This document shows positions 11,701 through 22,499 of a stretch of DNA of 64,000 nucleotides, in pieces. The position numbers and the translations under genes are program-made. Each line of letters starts with the position of its first letter. Position 1 is the first letter of the stretch. The stretch is from Erodium maritimum (taxonomy: Eukaryota; Streptophyta; Magnoliopsida; Geraniales; Geraniaceae), in the NCBI GenBank assembly GCA_963921825.1, contig OY997595.1, positions 17,477,228-17,541,227 on the forward strand, read 5' to 3'. A model generated the notes under the pieces. It did not search any database, was not told the DNA's origin, and saw only the letters and a list, made by a program, of their open reading frames with translations.

Positions 11701-12380
11701 CTTATAGTGAGAGTCTTAAAGTAATCTTGTAGTGTGAGTGACACTTAATGTTATAATCTCTTGTTGAGTGGTGTTAATAGAAATTGTTGTCTTTCATAAA
11801 AGAGTTGTGTTCGATAATCTTCCTTAACATCCTATCACAACACAAGCAACATAATTCACCATCCTTCTCTTCTAACACCATCTTAAAGTGTCGATAAGAT
11901 AGAGATTTCACCGTTGTTGTTCTTAAGAGCCTGAACATCGTGATACCATAGTCTTGATGCTCTTCAAGAGGGTGTTATAGTTATAGATCTTGCAAAGATT
12001 TTTCAGTGAGGAAATGGCACTTCTCAAATACATAAGTGAGATGTCACTGACTCAATGTATTATTCAATGGGGACCAAAATTATCCTCAAATGATAACGTG
12101 AACACACCTGGACACTAACACATAGTATTATTAACTGATGCACACAAGTCTATATCAGAAATGGCTGGTCTGAGCAAGGAAAAAACATCATATCTCAAAA
12201 AAGAATCATATACACTAATCTATATAGAGAAGCAAATTGATGTTCCGATAAAATCATCTAATCAGATGGAAATTTCACAATATTTTATCACATGTACAAG
12301 AAAACTGTAACTAAACTTCATTCCTAAATAATTAATCTACCTACAGTGCAACAAAATTATACTAACAACTTGCACTCTCT
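11701..12380. other. Intergenic, no gene recognised
   Basis: This is AT-rich sequence between the gypsy relic and the 3' end of the QWRF gene. The right part should contain that gene's 3' untranslated region. Nothing else can be supported. Confidence 0.5.
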
Positions 12381-14407
12381 CTATTGTTGCTGAGGCTGTT
12401 TTTGCCATGAATTTAGCTGAATTGCACTGCACCTCAAACTCATCTCTTCAATCTGTGTTACATAGAATCAAAACAAAGCACCATTAAAGACTTGGGTTAC
12501 ATAAAACGAAATACAAAGTGTTGCACTCCTACCTCAAGAACGGATATGGTTCTGAAAAGTTCACAACACTCCTCTATGAGCAACTTCTCTTGAGCCACCA
12601 CCTCCGCGAGCTCTGAAAGTGACGCAACAGCCTCCTCGACCTGTTGACAAGAAAACTTGGCATAGCTTAAGGACATAGGAAAACATTCTTAACATCATTT
12701 TCAAAGTGAAGCCTATGTACCATGGGCGAAAAGGAAGTTAAGGTAGACTGGATGGAGGCTGTGAGATCGGATGCACGAACAAGTGCAAGTGAAGCTGATG
12801 ACGGGCTCATCTGCAAGCCTATGTTGTTAGCAACGACACCATAAATTACAATCCATTGCTGAGGAAAATAAGTCTACCTTTGCACCTTCAGTTAAGGGCA
12901 CTTTGCACACAGCAGAATGCAAACATTCCTTAGTCTTGGACACTGCTGATAGGTATTGCCTTTCCATATCCCCCCAAGTTTCTAATAGCTTCACCTGCCA
13001 AACCAATCATGAATTAAGCGAGGCATCGATAACCGTACATCAAATCTTATCACAACTTTTGCAAATTGCAACCATAACTAATAACCTGAGAATGAAGTAT
13101 AAAGTTCAGTTTCATCTTCAACTTTTCTTTCTCCACTTGTAATCGCTTTTGTAACACCGAATGTTGCAACTTTCTTATACCATCCCAAGTGCATACAAGA
13201 TTGATCTGCAAAACCATGGTACAAATACATTTCAGACTGTTGCAAGTACTAACTACAATCATGATTAGTACAAAAACTATCATATCCTAAAATTAACACA
13301 AAGCAACCATACCTCAGTCTGCTTAGCAGTGTTGTTATTGACAACATCAGTTCTAGCGTTAGCATACCGCCACTGCATCTCCCGATTATGAAGAAGCCTC
13401 AGCTGATGAATAGCATCAGTGTTTACAAACCTCAGCCCAAAATTGGTCAAAGAGGAAGAAGACTTCTTGCCCCTGAAGAGGTAGTCAACACCCATATGCC
13501 ACAATTTCTCCACAACTTTAGGTTTACTGGGAGTGGAAGGAGGCTTCAAGTTTGAAAAGGACATGAGCTTCCCCTTGTGCTCAAGGGAAATAGGAGGCGA
13601 CCCTGATCGGCCAGGCGAGAGAGCCCACTGAGACGTTGCACTCCCATACCCGGTCATCGAATTAGTCCTCTTCAGAGCCTTCTTGATTGAGAACTTGTTA
13701 GCCTTCGGAGAGCTATCCAAAGACACGGGTTGGTCCGAATCCAAACAACGCCCTTTGAGAGGCCTTGGTTGAAGATCATTCAAGTACTTGGAAGACACTT
13801 CTTTACCGGACTTCCTCGAGCTCACTGTGGAGGCAGAGTATGAAGAAAAGGAGGGATTTTTAGGTGACCCATTAGCAGATTCTGGTTCCAGGTTGTCTCT
13901 GAAAACATCAGAGTACCTCCGAGAGGATGGTCTCCTGTAGAGCACATTCTCGTCCACAGAGTGCCTTCCTGGGACTATCACGGGCGATGAATTCGGGGAA
14001 AATGATGAACAATTTGATGATGTTTTTCCCGGAAAGCGGAACTTGTCGGACCCACTGAAGAAGCTCGGCCTGTGATTCTCCTTGGCCCTCTCCTTATCGT
14101 TTCCATTCCTAGATTTCTCGTCCTTCCTCCGTTGAGCGAGATCTTTCTGCCTCTCCTTCTCGAAATGGTTCGCGAGAGTGTCCACTTGCGGAGAGTTGGC
14201 GGATGAAGGCGATAGCCCTCCTCCTACGGCGCCGGAGTCGTCCAAGGTTCGATTTTTCCGACCGTCGGAGGCGACGGACTTGCGGCGAATAGGGGACGGG
14301 ATTGAGACGGCGCTATCGTGAAGCGGCGAGAGGAATCGGGAGGAGACTTCTCGGGACCTGGGTCGTCTGGGCTTCAAGGGGTGGTCGGGATTTTCGACGC
14401 CGATCAT
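12381..14407 (-). CDS. QWRF motif-containing protein (augmin subunit 8/EDE1 family), six exons
   Basis: Minus-strand exons are 13313-14407, 13086-13205, 12878-12994, 12721-12810, 12533-12640 and 12381-12452. Each intron is GT..AG in phase 0, and the product is 533 residues. The N-terminal two thirds is low-complexity, Ser/Pro/Arg-rich and basic, the usual microtubule-binding region of the family. The defining motif is QWRY (345-348) within HNREMQWRYANAR, just after the conserved LRFVNTDAIHQLRLL helix. The C-terminal exons form a coiled coil ending QKQPQQQ. Family members bind spindle or cortical microtubules, and AUG8/EDE1 belongs to the augmin complex. The sequence resembles the QWRF3-like branch more than EDE1 or SCO3, but the paralogue is inference. 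Start is the ATG at 14407. Confidence 0.92.
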
Positions 14408-15043
14408 GGTGGGGTTGCTCGGAGAGACGAGTGGGTCGATTGCGGGTTTGACTCGGATTAATCCTGCAGAGGCTGAGGCAGAGGATATGACAGTAAGAAG
14501 TTTTTAAAAATCGAAAATTGGTGATTCGATTGGGCGTTGCCTAACGGACTGATTTGGGTAGTGAGATTTTGTTCGTTTTGAAAACGGATGATGAGAGAAA
14601 CAAAACGGTTGAAAATGGCGCCAAACTCTGCCATGACCTCAGCCTGAAACGTGACCTTTGGTACGATTATATATGATAGGAAGCCCAATACGGTCGCATA
14701 TTTCTCTCTCTGGCTTTTGGGTAGTAGGGTGGTTCAGCTCCCATAAAGTTTTAAGAGCATGCACAACAGAACGGCCCCGCTCCCCGCTCTTTTGCGTGCG
14801 CTGACCGGGCGCGCTGGTCGTTTCGCTGTGGAGTCGGAAAAACGCGGTCCCGCTCCCCATTCTTGCGCTCCCGCTCCCCGCGCCGCGCTCCTCGCTCCCC
14901 TCTCGCTGGCCGAGCGCGCTGGACGCGCCGTCGCTCCCTCGCCTGCGCTGGCAGCCTGCGGTGCCGCCATGTGTCCCCGACCGTTGGCAACGGTCAACTA
15001 ACGGCTACTTTTTTTTAAATTAAAAAATCAGCAAAAAAACCCC

Positions 15044-15050
15044 TATAAAT
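15044..15050 (+). promoter_or_regulatory. TATA box of the Harbinger Myb-like gene
   Basis: TATAAAT lies in the context CCCCTATAAATACCC, 106 bp upstream of the ATG at 15156. The same CTATAAATACCC string precedes the related gene at 43643 on the other strand. Confidence 0.65.
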
Positions 15051-15155
15051 ACCCATCTCCTCTCATTTTTTCCACACCAATCTCTACTTTCACTATCCAA
15101 CTTCACTCTCTCCTTCCCAAATTCTCCTCTCTCGTTTCAATTATTCTCGTGAAAA

Positions 15156-16774
15156 ATGTCGGACGACGCTGGGTCTCGTGCACAGTCAGCTGGTGACGAA
15201 GTCGGATTCAGCCGCGACGAACTGGCACATAATTTTCAAGACGTGCTAGGGGACAATCGGGAGAACTCCGCTTTCTCCCAATACTCGCAACCGGGGTCGA
15301 GTTCAGGTAAGTGCAAACTTATTATTTATGTAACGTAATTTTTTTACTTAATTTATTGTATTAATGCATTGTATTAATTTTTTTAATTAATTTATTATAT
15401 TAATACATTGTGTTAAATGTTTTCACTTAATTTATTGTATTAATTTTTTGCACTTATTTTATTGTTTTAATTTTTTGCACTTAATTTATTGTATTAATTT
15501 TTTTTATTAGGGCAATATCGTCCCCAACAATTTCAAATGGCGCCAGGGTTCCAAGTGCCATCACAATTTGGCATGCACCCACAAGGGTTCCAGACGCCAC
15601 CGTTCCAGGTGCCATCACAATTTGGGATGACCCCGCAAGGGTTCTCGCTGTCACCCCAATTCTACAACTACGAGGGCCACCCACTACCCGACGTATAAAC
15701 CCCCAACCATCCTCTGCCGGACTTTCCCAACGACGAGCCCGAGCCCCTGCCCGAGCCCAAGCCCAACCCCGGGCCCAACCCGAAGAACCTGATCCAGAGG
15801 GCCGGACATTCAGCATGGAGGAGGACCACCACCTCATAACTTGCTGGTTGAGTACTACAAAAGACCCCATCAAGGGCAACTCTCAAACCGGCAACACATT
15901 TTGGTGCGAAGTTACGAAGAAATACAACTCGAAGGGAGGTTTCCCACATCGCCGCTGGGAAGCTATCAAGAAACGTTGGCTCAAAGGTTCTGGGCAGACA
16001 AGGAGGATGCTCGGCTATTTGAAGAGGTCCAAGGCCGAGCATCCGAGCGGCGTCAACCCGGAAAAGCACATGAAACGTGCGAAGGAAATGTGGGAGAAGG
16101 CAGGGAAAGTGGGTGACCACCCACGAAGGTTCGAGCTGGATCATTGGGTGATGAGGCTTGAGGGCATCACGAAGTTCACTGCGCAGGAGGGCACAATGGG
16201 AAATGTCTGCAGTCAAGTACGCCAACAACGACAGCGGTTGGATGAGGCTGGGGCTTACAGCTCAACCCCACCCACAAGCACAGGGGAGGAGTGCACACCT
16301 CTCAGTGGTGAGTCCCAACCACCAGAATGGGGAGCAAGCGACAACTACGAGGGGACTCAGGTCCCTTTCAGCGACACACCCTCATCCCCTGAGGCCGCCC
16401 CAAGTCCCCCTCGCCGACCGCAAGGGAAGAAGGCAGCGAAGGCCGCAAAGAAGGGGACCGTCCTCACAACCCAAATGTCTGCCTTCGCCGAGCTGGAACG
16501 TGCACGGTTGGAGGCTGAACGTACACGTGGCGAACAACATGCAGAAAGGTATCGCATGATACAGACATTAACCCAACAGTGGGAAGCAAACCTCGCAACT
16601 TACAAGTCCCTGTTGGGGAAGGATACATCTTCCTTCGACGAAGAGGATATGGCAGACCATAAGTTTTTCAAGTCCGAACTGCGACAACTCATATCCACCC
16701 TTAAAGCCCTAATTGATGATCTTCGACGACAACCCCCACCACCGGATATCGACCCAACAGAGAATGATTCTTGA
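15156..16774 (+). pseudogene. Harbinger Myb/SANT-like ORF1, frameshifted
   Basis: Exon 1 is 15156-15306 (begins MSDD), followed by a GT..AG intron and exon 2 from 15511. Exon 2 starts with a repeated Gln/Phe/Pro-rich stretch and meets a stop at about 15696. The rest continues in another frame from about 15700 through the ATG-containing segment at 15815 to the stop at 16774. The latter segment holds the trihelix/Myb-like region (WLSTTKDPIKGN, then NTFWCEV and RWEAIKKRW), the LDEAGAYSST motif, a Lys-rich patch and a C-terminal coiled coil. Such proteins, often mislabelled glutathione S-transferase T3-like, bind element ends and assist the transposase in known Harbinger systems. A single 1-bp indel would explain the break. 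Confidence 0.75.
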
Positions 16775-17100
16775 ACTTGTATTTTGTTTTGGGTTGTATT
16801 AAAAGGGGTTGAATAAAATTTAAAGTTCAATTATATTCGTGTTAAATTTATTTATGAATTATTTATTGTCATTACTTATTTTATTTCCAAAATTGTTTAA
16901 ATTATAAATAATTTAAACGGTTTCTGATAAAGAATTAAATAAAACAGCAAAATATCAATTAATAATCCAGGACCTTAGAGGTCCTTTCTGTTGCAAAACA
17001 CCCACTTTTCTGCACTCCTACTCCCTCACTTTTGTCCAGTCAGCACAAGTTATGCACTTCCACTCCCTCACCAAGGTCCTTTCTGTTGTACATGCTCTAA

Positions 17101-17619
17101 GGTACTTTGTTGTCTACTAGATCATGTCGAGAGGGACAAATGCTGATTAATGTAGCAGCAGGATTAGACGATCGCGTTGTTAACATTGATTGGAATTTTA
17201 TTGTACAAGCAATTCGTCGGGTTCAATGTTTTGTTTAGCGTTAACTTGGTAGAAATGGCGAAACGAGTCACAGTCTTATACAATTATGCGAAATGTTGAC
17301 ACACCACCGTCAACTCGTCTCGTCGCCTTCCAACCGAGCCTCCCATGGAAACGTGTGACGATTCGGCCCAACTCTTGACCAGTTAACCGGCCAACGTTGT
17401 TACAAAGTCGAATCTGGAAGTTTTTTTCTTCTTAAAACCATTTTTTTATTCATACAAGTTTTCCACTAAATTACCACTTTCTTCTGTTTTATTCATCAAA
17501 CAAGATTTTCTTTCAAATCCCCATTGTGCTATACCAATTTCGTTAGTACAATGTTTAGCTCGGAATGGATCTCAACTGTTACGAGCGAATGATGGAACAA
17601 CTCCGAGCACACATGCACA
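17101..17619. other. No gene recognised
   Basis: This is mixed-composition sequence between the Harbinger element and the target duplication of the next retroposon. No ORF or element ends were found. Confidence 0.45.
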
Positions 17620-18896
17620 AACAATACTAAGTCATAATTAGAGAATATTAACGAGTTGGAGTTGACATCCCAAATCTAACCTTTCGTCCCTTTTCCTTCG
17701 TCGCCGCCTTCGGTGGCTCACACGGCTCCGGTCATGTGAGCCACCGGTCCTTCCTCCTTCCCTCCTCCTTCTCCACCCTTCTTCTTTGTTCTTCCTCACC
17801 TTCTTTTGTTTTGTTTTTAACCTCTACAAAACCAAGGCGTCTCCGTCAAACCTGGCGCCTCTCTCCGTCTGTGGCGTAGATCTGGTGGAGGTCTCGCGCG
17901 TGAGGTTCTCGGTTGGACTCAGAGGCCGCTTTTCCACTCCAGATCTAGTCGTGGTGGCTCGTCCGCTCCGATTCTGCTTGTGGTGGCTCGTGGTGATGAC
18001 ATCTCATCCGTGTCTCCCGCTCTTGTTGTCTCTATCGTTAGACTCATCCGCCAGGTCAGATCTGAGGCTTTGCTTCCCTTTCCCCGTTTCCTATTGAGTT
18101 CTCCTCTTCTGGTCCCTTTTCGTTAGCGGTGTGCAGTGTGGGTTTCGGGGATCGATTTTGGTACTGGCCGGACGAGCTTGTTCAGGTCTAAATGACCTTG
18201 GTTGGGTCTGTATGACCTTGGTTTGGAGACTCAGTTATGTCGGGTTGTTTGGGAGTAGTGATGTTCTCTAGATCTGATTTTGTCTCGGTCGTGTACGGTG
18301 TTGGCCGCCGATAGTCGGTATCCTCGTGGTCTGGTGAGCTCTGGTTTGTGTGGTGGTTCTCGCGGGTCGTTCATTCAATGTTTCGATTTTTTGTTGCTTG
18401 GAGCTTCAAGTTTGGTAAATCTGAGTTTTGGACTCTGTTTTTTTTCTGCTTGTTGTTGGTGTTGGTTTGTGTGTTCTCTGCTTCTGGTTGGATTGGTTTT
18501 TATGTTGCTTAATGGTTGTAATTTAGGTTCTAAGACCTGGTTTAGCTAAGTTCTCTTCAAGTTTTTCAAATCTGGTATAGTTTAAACTCTTGGTTGGTTG
18601 TGGTTGTAATGTTTTGGGTGTATTGATGGAATGTTTCCATGCTTTTATTTCCTTTTCGGAAATCTAAGTCACTTAGAGCAGCTCCAACGGGTGGTGTCAG
18701 GGGGTTGTTGGAGGCGCTGACACGGCGCTAAAACGACTCGCTGGCACGGCTCGTCGTGTCAGGAGGGCGTGTCAGCCTGTCGTTGCAGATTCCTGCAACG
18801 ACGCGACGCGTCGTGTCAGCCTCCAACGGCTAGTCGGATGGCCACTGCGCACGCGACACGTGTCGGCGACGGCTCCAAAAAAACCCTACACTTTTC

Positions 18897-18903
18897 TATA
18901 AAT
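18897..18903 (+). promoter_or_regulatory. TATA box of the Harbinger transposase gene
   Basis: TATAAAT within CTTTTCTATAAATTCAG lies 106 bp upstream of the ATG at 19009. The same context occurs in the second copy at 40391-40397 on the minus strand. Confidence 0.65.
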
Positions 18904-19008
18904 TCAGAACAACCCCAAGCAAAAATTCACTCCCTCACTTGTTTCAAGCTCCCTTTTCCTCTATTCCTCTGCAAATTCTCTCGTTTTTTTCTAGTTCTAT
19001 TTTTTTCG

Positions 19009-20300
19009 ATGGCGAATTTTCTAACGCTGGAGGAAATGAAGAAAATGACTCCCGAAGAAATAGACGAAGCGATGGATAGGCTTGCTGAGGCAACGGAAAA
19101 AGCAATACACAATCAAGTGTTGTCAGCGATAGAGCCAAGGGCTCGGGATGATGATGAGGCCGAGGGCTCAGGGTCGGCGATGCGACCAAAGTGAAGAGTG
19201 ATTGAGCGCAATCGAGAAGATGCACACGAAGGGTTGATCCGGTGTACAGCGACCAACAATTTCGGCGACGGTTCCGGATGTCGAGGGACATGTTCATACA
19301 GATCATGAATGGTTTGAGTGACCGGTACGCCTACTCCCGTAATGGAAAGGATGCTACGGGGAGGGCCTCTTTCACTTCACACCAGAAGTGCACGGTAGCA
19401 CTTCGTCAGCTCTGTTATGGAGGTCCCGCCGATGCCTGCGATGAGTCTTTGCGAATGGCGGAGACCACTACGTTGGACTGCCTGAAGAAGTTTTGCTTGG
19501 GTGTCATCAAGGTTTACGGGCGGACATATCTACGACGCACGACCGAGGAAGATACATGACGTTTATTGTGAATCAACGAACAGTCTTGACTGCATGCACT
19601 GGGATTGGAAGAACTGTCCTGTAGCATGGTCTGCACAGTTCGCAAGTAGGGACCGCGAGAACGTCCCACGATCATGCTGGAATCCGTTGCATCCCAAGAC
19701 CTTTGGATTTGGCACTCTTTCTTCGAGACACCTGTCTCCAACAACGACATCAACGTGCTCAATAGGTCCACCTTGTTCTCCCAGGAAGTTCGAGGCTTCG
19801 CTCCAGATGTGAAGTTCAAGGTCAACGGTAGGGAATACGAAACCCCGTATTACTTGACAGATGGAATTTATCCTGCTTGGGCAACATTTGTGAAGTCAGT
19901 ACCTGCTCCATAAACGCCGAAGCAACGATGCTTTGCTAGATACCAAGAGGCGTGTAGGAAGGATATCGAACGAGCGTTTGGAGTTCTACATGCCCGGTTT
20001 CACATCGTTACTCGCTCGGGCCGAATGTGGAACAGGAGCTCACTCTCAGTGATCATGACTGCTTGTGTTATCCTACACAACATGATCGTTGAGGATGAAC
20101 GGAGGCCGTGGCCCACTGATCCGTTTGCAGATATTGGTGTCCCGAACCCAACCATCCATAAAGGACCACCACCAACGGTGACCAGGGAAAGTATCATGGG
20201 CCATAAAACAAGGATTCGGGATCAGAATGTTCATCACCAACTCCACGATGACCTCATCGAACACATTAGGGCTAGATATGGAGATGGCTGTCACAATTAA
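19009..20300 (+). pseudogene. Harbinger DDE transposase (HARBI1/ALP1-like), broken
   Basis: The frame opens MANFLTLEEMKKMTPEEIDE and later gives FRRRFRMSRDMFIQIMNGL, SLDCMHWDWKNCPVAW (first catalytic Asp), [16 protein letters not shown] (second Asp) and KDIERAFGVLHARF (catalytic Glu). It then gives the conserved CVILHNMIVEDE and ends RARYGDGCHN. A stop near 19193, frame changes near 19230, 19560 and 19670 and a stop at about 19912 mean no active enzyme can be made. The triad residues themselves are still visible. This is the DDE_Tnp_4 family that cuts and pastes Harbinger elements at TTA/TAA sites. Confidence 0.85.
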
Positions 20301-20603
20301 ATATTAATTATCAATTTTAATGTATTTTATATGTGGCTTTAAATACAAATAGTAGTTATGCGTTTTATATTTGGCTTCAAATCAAAGTATTACAAATATT
20401 TGGGGTCATTTTTTAATTAGTGAAACTGTGTTAACATGGCTCCTGACACTAGTCATGTCAGACCATTGGAGGAGCCATGTTAGGAAGCCATGTCAATAAG
20501 CAAAAAAACACTTCTTGACACTGCTCCTTGACACTACTAGTGTCAGCACCATTGAAGATGCTCTTAATAAAATTTGCTGATAAAAAAAACAATACAAAGT
20601 CAT

Positions 20604-20935
20604 GGTCAGAGAAGCGAATGAACAGGCGGGAAGACATTTGGTAGGGGAAGACAAGAGTAGGGTCATCGACCGAAGACGTGACAAAGGCAATGAATGACTT
20701 TATGCGAGATTATTCTGTTCAACGTTCCATCTACATTCCGGATGTGGCGAGCTCTTTTCGGGCATGTCATGTTGGTAATAGTGTACCAAGATGAATACTT
20801 TCAGTAAAGGTCAGACGCCTAAGGGGTGTTGGGTTTCAGTCTCCTTCAAAAATTCATTGTCGCACCGTAGATGTTGGCATATAGATGTTTTGTGGATTCC
20901 TTAGATGAAATTTTATGTTAGTAATGGTATTTTAA
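20604..20935. other. No gene recognised
   Basis: This is a short AT-rich interval between the retroposon's 3' target duplication and the next Harbinger relic. No feature can be supported. Confidence 0.4.
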
Positions 20936-20936
20936 G

Positions 20937-22140
20937 AGCATATACAGTCAAACACTCGGCTTATAACCAGATTTACCAGCTACATCAAGTTGCTAACTCC
21001 TCTTATTATACCTAACACTTATAGTAGGACCAAATCTGTTTGAATCAAGAAGTATTTACTAATTACAAATAATTTAATTTAACAATCAAAATAAGTCGAT
21101 ATTACAATTTTATTATTGAAAATGGAAAGTACTCAACGATAGCGAAATACTACTCATCCAAAGTTCCAAATGTGGTCGATGAGATTTTCTTTGAACATGT
21201 AATAAGTGCCTTGATCCGTGAGTCTCTCTTCATTATCCGTGAAGACTTTAATATTAACGTCGGGGGTGGGCCTCGTTGTGTCACCGTTGCAGACGACTCT
21301 CTAATGACCAACGGGTCCATAACTATTTTGTATGTATGACGTTCAATCTCCACTATCATGTTGTGGAGAATGATACAAGCATTCATGATCACTGTGTGTG
21401 ACTCTCAATCCCACATTCGGCTTGGACGGGTGAAAATGTGAAAGCGAGTTTTTAAAAACCCGAATGTTGATTCTATATATTTTCGAGACGACTCTTGGTG
21501 TTCGCAAACAACTTCTATTTCGGAAGTTGTGGAGCCGATATTGTCTCCACAAAGACAACATACGTCGGGTATATACCATCAGTTAATAATGAGTTGAATA
21601 CTCGTCATCGTTGACGATATACTTTACCTGGTGGGGCAAACCCTTCCATGGCTTCAACGAACAATGTTGACTACTTCGGCAAATTGATGTTGTTGTTCAA
21701 TCATGCGTCACCGAAAAACGCATGTCTTATCCACAAGTCTTGACTTGCAACGACTTCTAACATGATTGTTGGGACGTTTCCATGGTTTCTCCGTGAAAAT
21801 TGAACTGCTCACGCCACCAGACAATTCTTCCATTCCTAATGCATGCAGTCGAGGGTACCCAACATCCCCGGGAAGCCACGTGCTTTATCGACTTCTGATA
21901 GACGCCTTATATCATCTTTATTTGGACTACATGAATATTCATCCCAAACACATTGATGATGTCCCTGCTAAACCATCGGCTAGCATGAATTGGTTGAACG
22001 TTTCAGGGGTGAAACCTGTTTGCAACATCTATTGGTAGCTCCCTGCTAGATTGGTGTCGATCTCCTCAGTCGTATTGAGTTCTTCCGGCATGTACTATCG
22101 TTGCTCCGGTGGTGTAAATTGAAGCTGGACGTTTAAATGA
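20937..22140 (-). pseudogene. Third, diverged Harbinger transposase relic
   Basis: On the minus strand, 21150-21392 encodes NACIILHNMIVEIER and a RGPPPTL motif matching the transposase C-terminus. 21650-21900 matches the region around the first catalytic Asp (a CMHW-like reading near the ATGCATGCAGTCGAGGG string). Stops and frameshifts are frequent. A possible terminus, TTTTAAGAGCATATACAG, lies at about 20930-20948, but the opposite end was not found. It is more decayed than the copies at 18676 and 37997, so it is older or from another subfamily. Confidence 0.6.
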
Positions 22141-22499
22141 TCAAACTAAGATTTTGGAAGGTTAAGCTCGTTTAGGAAAATAATTCAATGGTGACTAAAA
22201 GAGCAAAAATGAGGACCACCCTAGGTAATGATAGAAGCGATGATAGAAGCATCGATTGACATAACTGCCTATTATAAGTTAAGCTGAATATAAGGACTGC
22301 AATGAGTTGATGAACAAAATGAAGGATCAAGGTCCCTTAAATAATTGTATCCAATTTATACTACAACAAGAATGTCAAAATAAATACTACCCATATTTGA
22401 TGTTACAGCCTGTAGCCATGGTTCCATCTGAAAAACGTACAAGCACTCCTGAGCGCCATGCCAAGATCTTCATCCAAAGAACACGCCTAGTGTGCATTG

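Larger units (their letters stand above)
14755..17097 (+). mobile_element. PIF/Harbinger element carrying only the Myb-like gene
   Basis: Terminal inverted repeats are GAGCATGCACAACAG (14755 on) and CTGTTGTACATGCTC (to 17097). A TAA target duplication lies at 14752-14754 and 17098-17100, the 3-bp site preferred by the superfamily. Inside is a two-exon Myb-like gene with its own TATA box and no DDE transposase. The left subterminal part (14770-14970) is very GC-rich, unlike the rest of the window. It sits about 350 bp upstream of the QWRF start codon. Confidence 0.85.
18676..20563 (+). mobile_element. PIF/Harbinger element carrying only the transposase gene
   Basis: The ends are GAGCAGCTCCAACGG and CCATTGAAGATGCTC, flanked by TTA at 18673-18675 and 20564-20566. 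Its 1888 bp has room for one gene, a DDE transposase, now broken. No Myb-like partner is present. It is inserted in the 3' part of a LINE-tailed retroposon and is therefore younger than it. A homologous copy lies at 37997-40620. Confidence 0.87.
17636..20587 (+). mobile_element. LINE-tailed retroposon without reverse transcriptase, split by a Harbinger element
   Basis: The direct repeats AACAATACTAAGTCAT (17620-17635) and AACAATACAAAGTCAT (20588-20603), with one mismatch, fit a 16-bp target-primed duplication. The body runs 17636-18675, is broken by a Harbinger insertion, and finishes at 20567-20587 with TTTGCTGATAAAAAAAA. Unbroken it would be about 1.06 kb. Its 5' part (17690-18530) is GC/T-rich with short ORFs of no recognised family, and no reverse transcriptase is present. 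The tail matches the retroposon at 47893-49828, so it is probably mobilised by an L1-type LINE. Confidence 0.7.

Noticed and set aside
14734-15001. GC-rich ORFs on both strands near the left end of a Harbinger element
   Set aside because: They are composition-driven open frames in the subterminal GC block, with Ala/Arg-rich translations and no motif.
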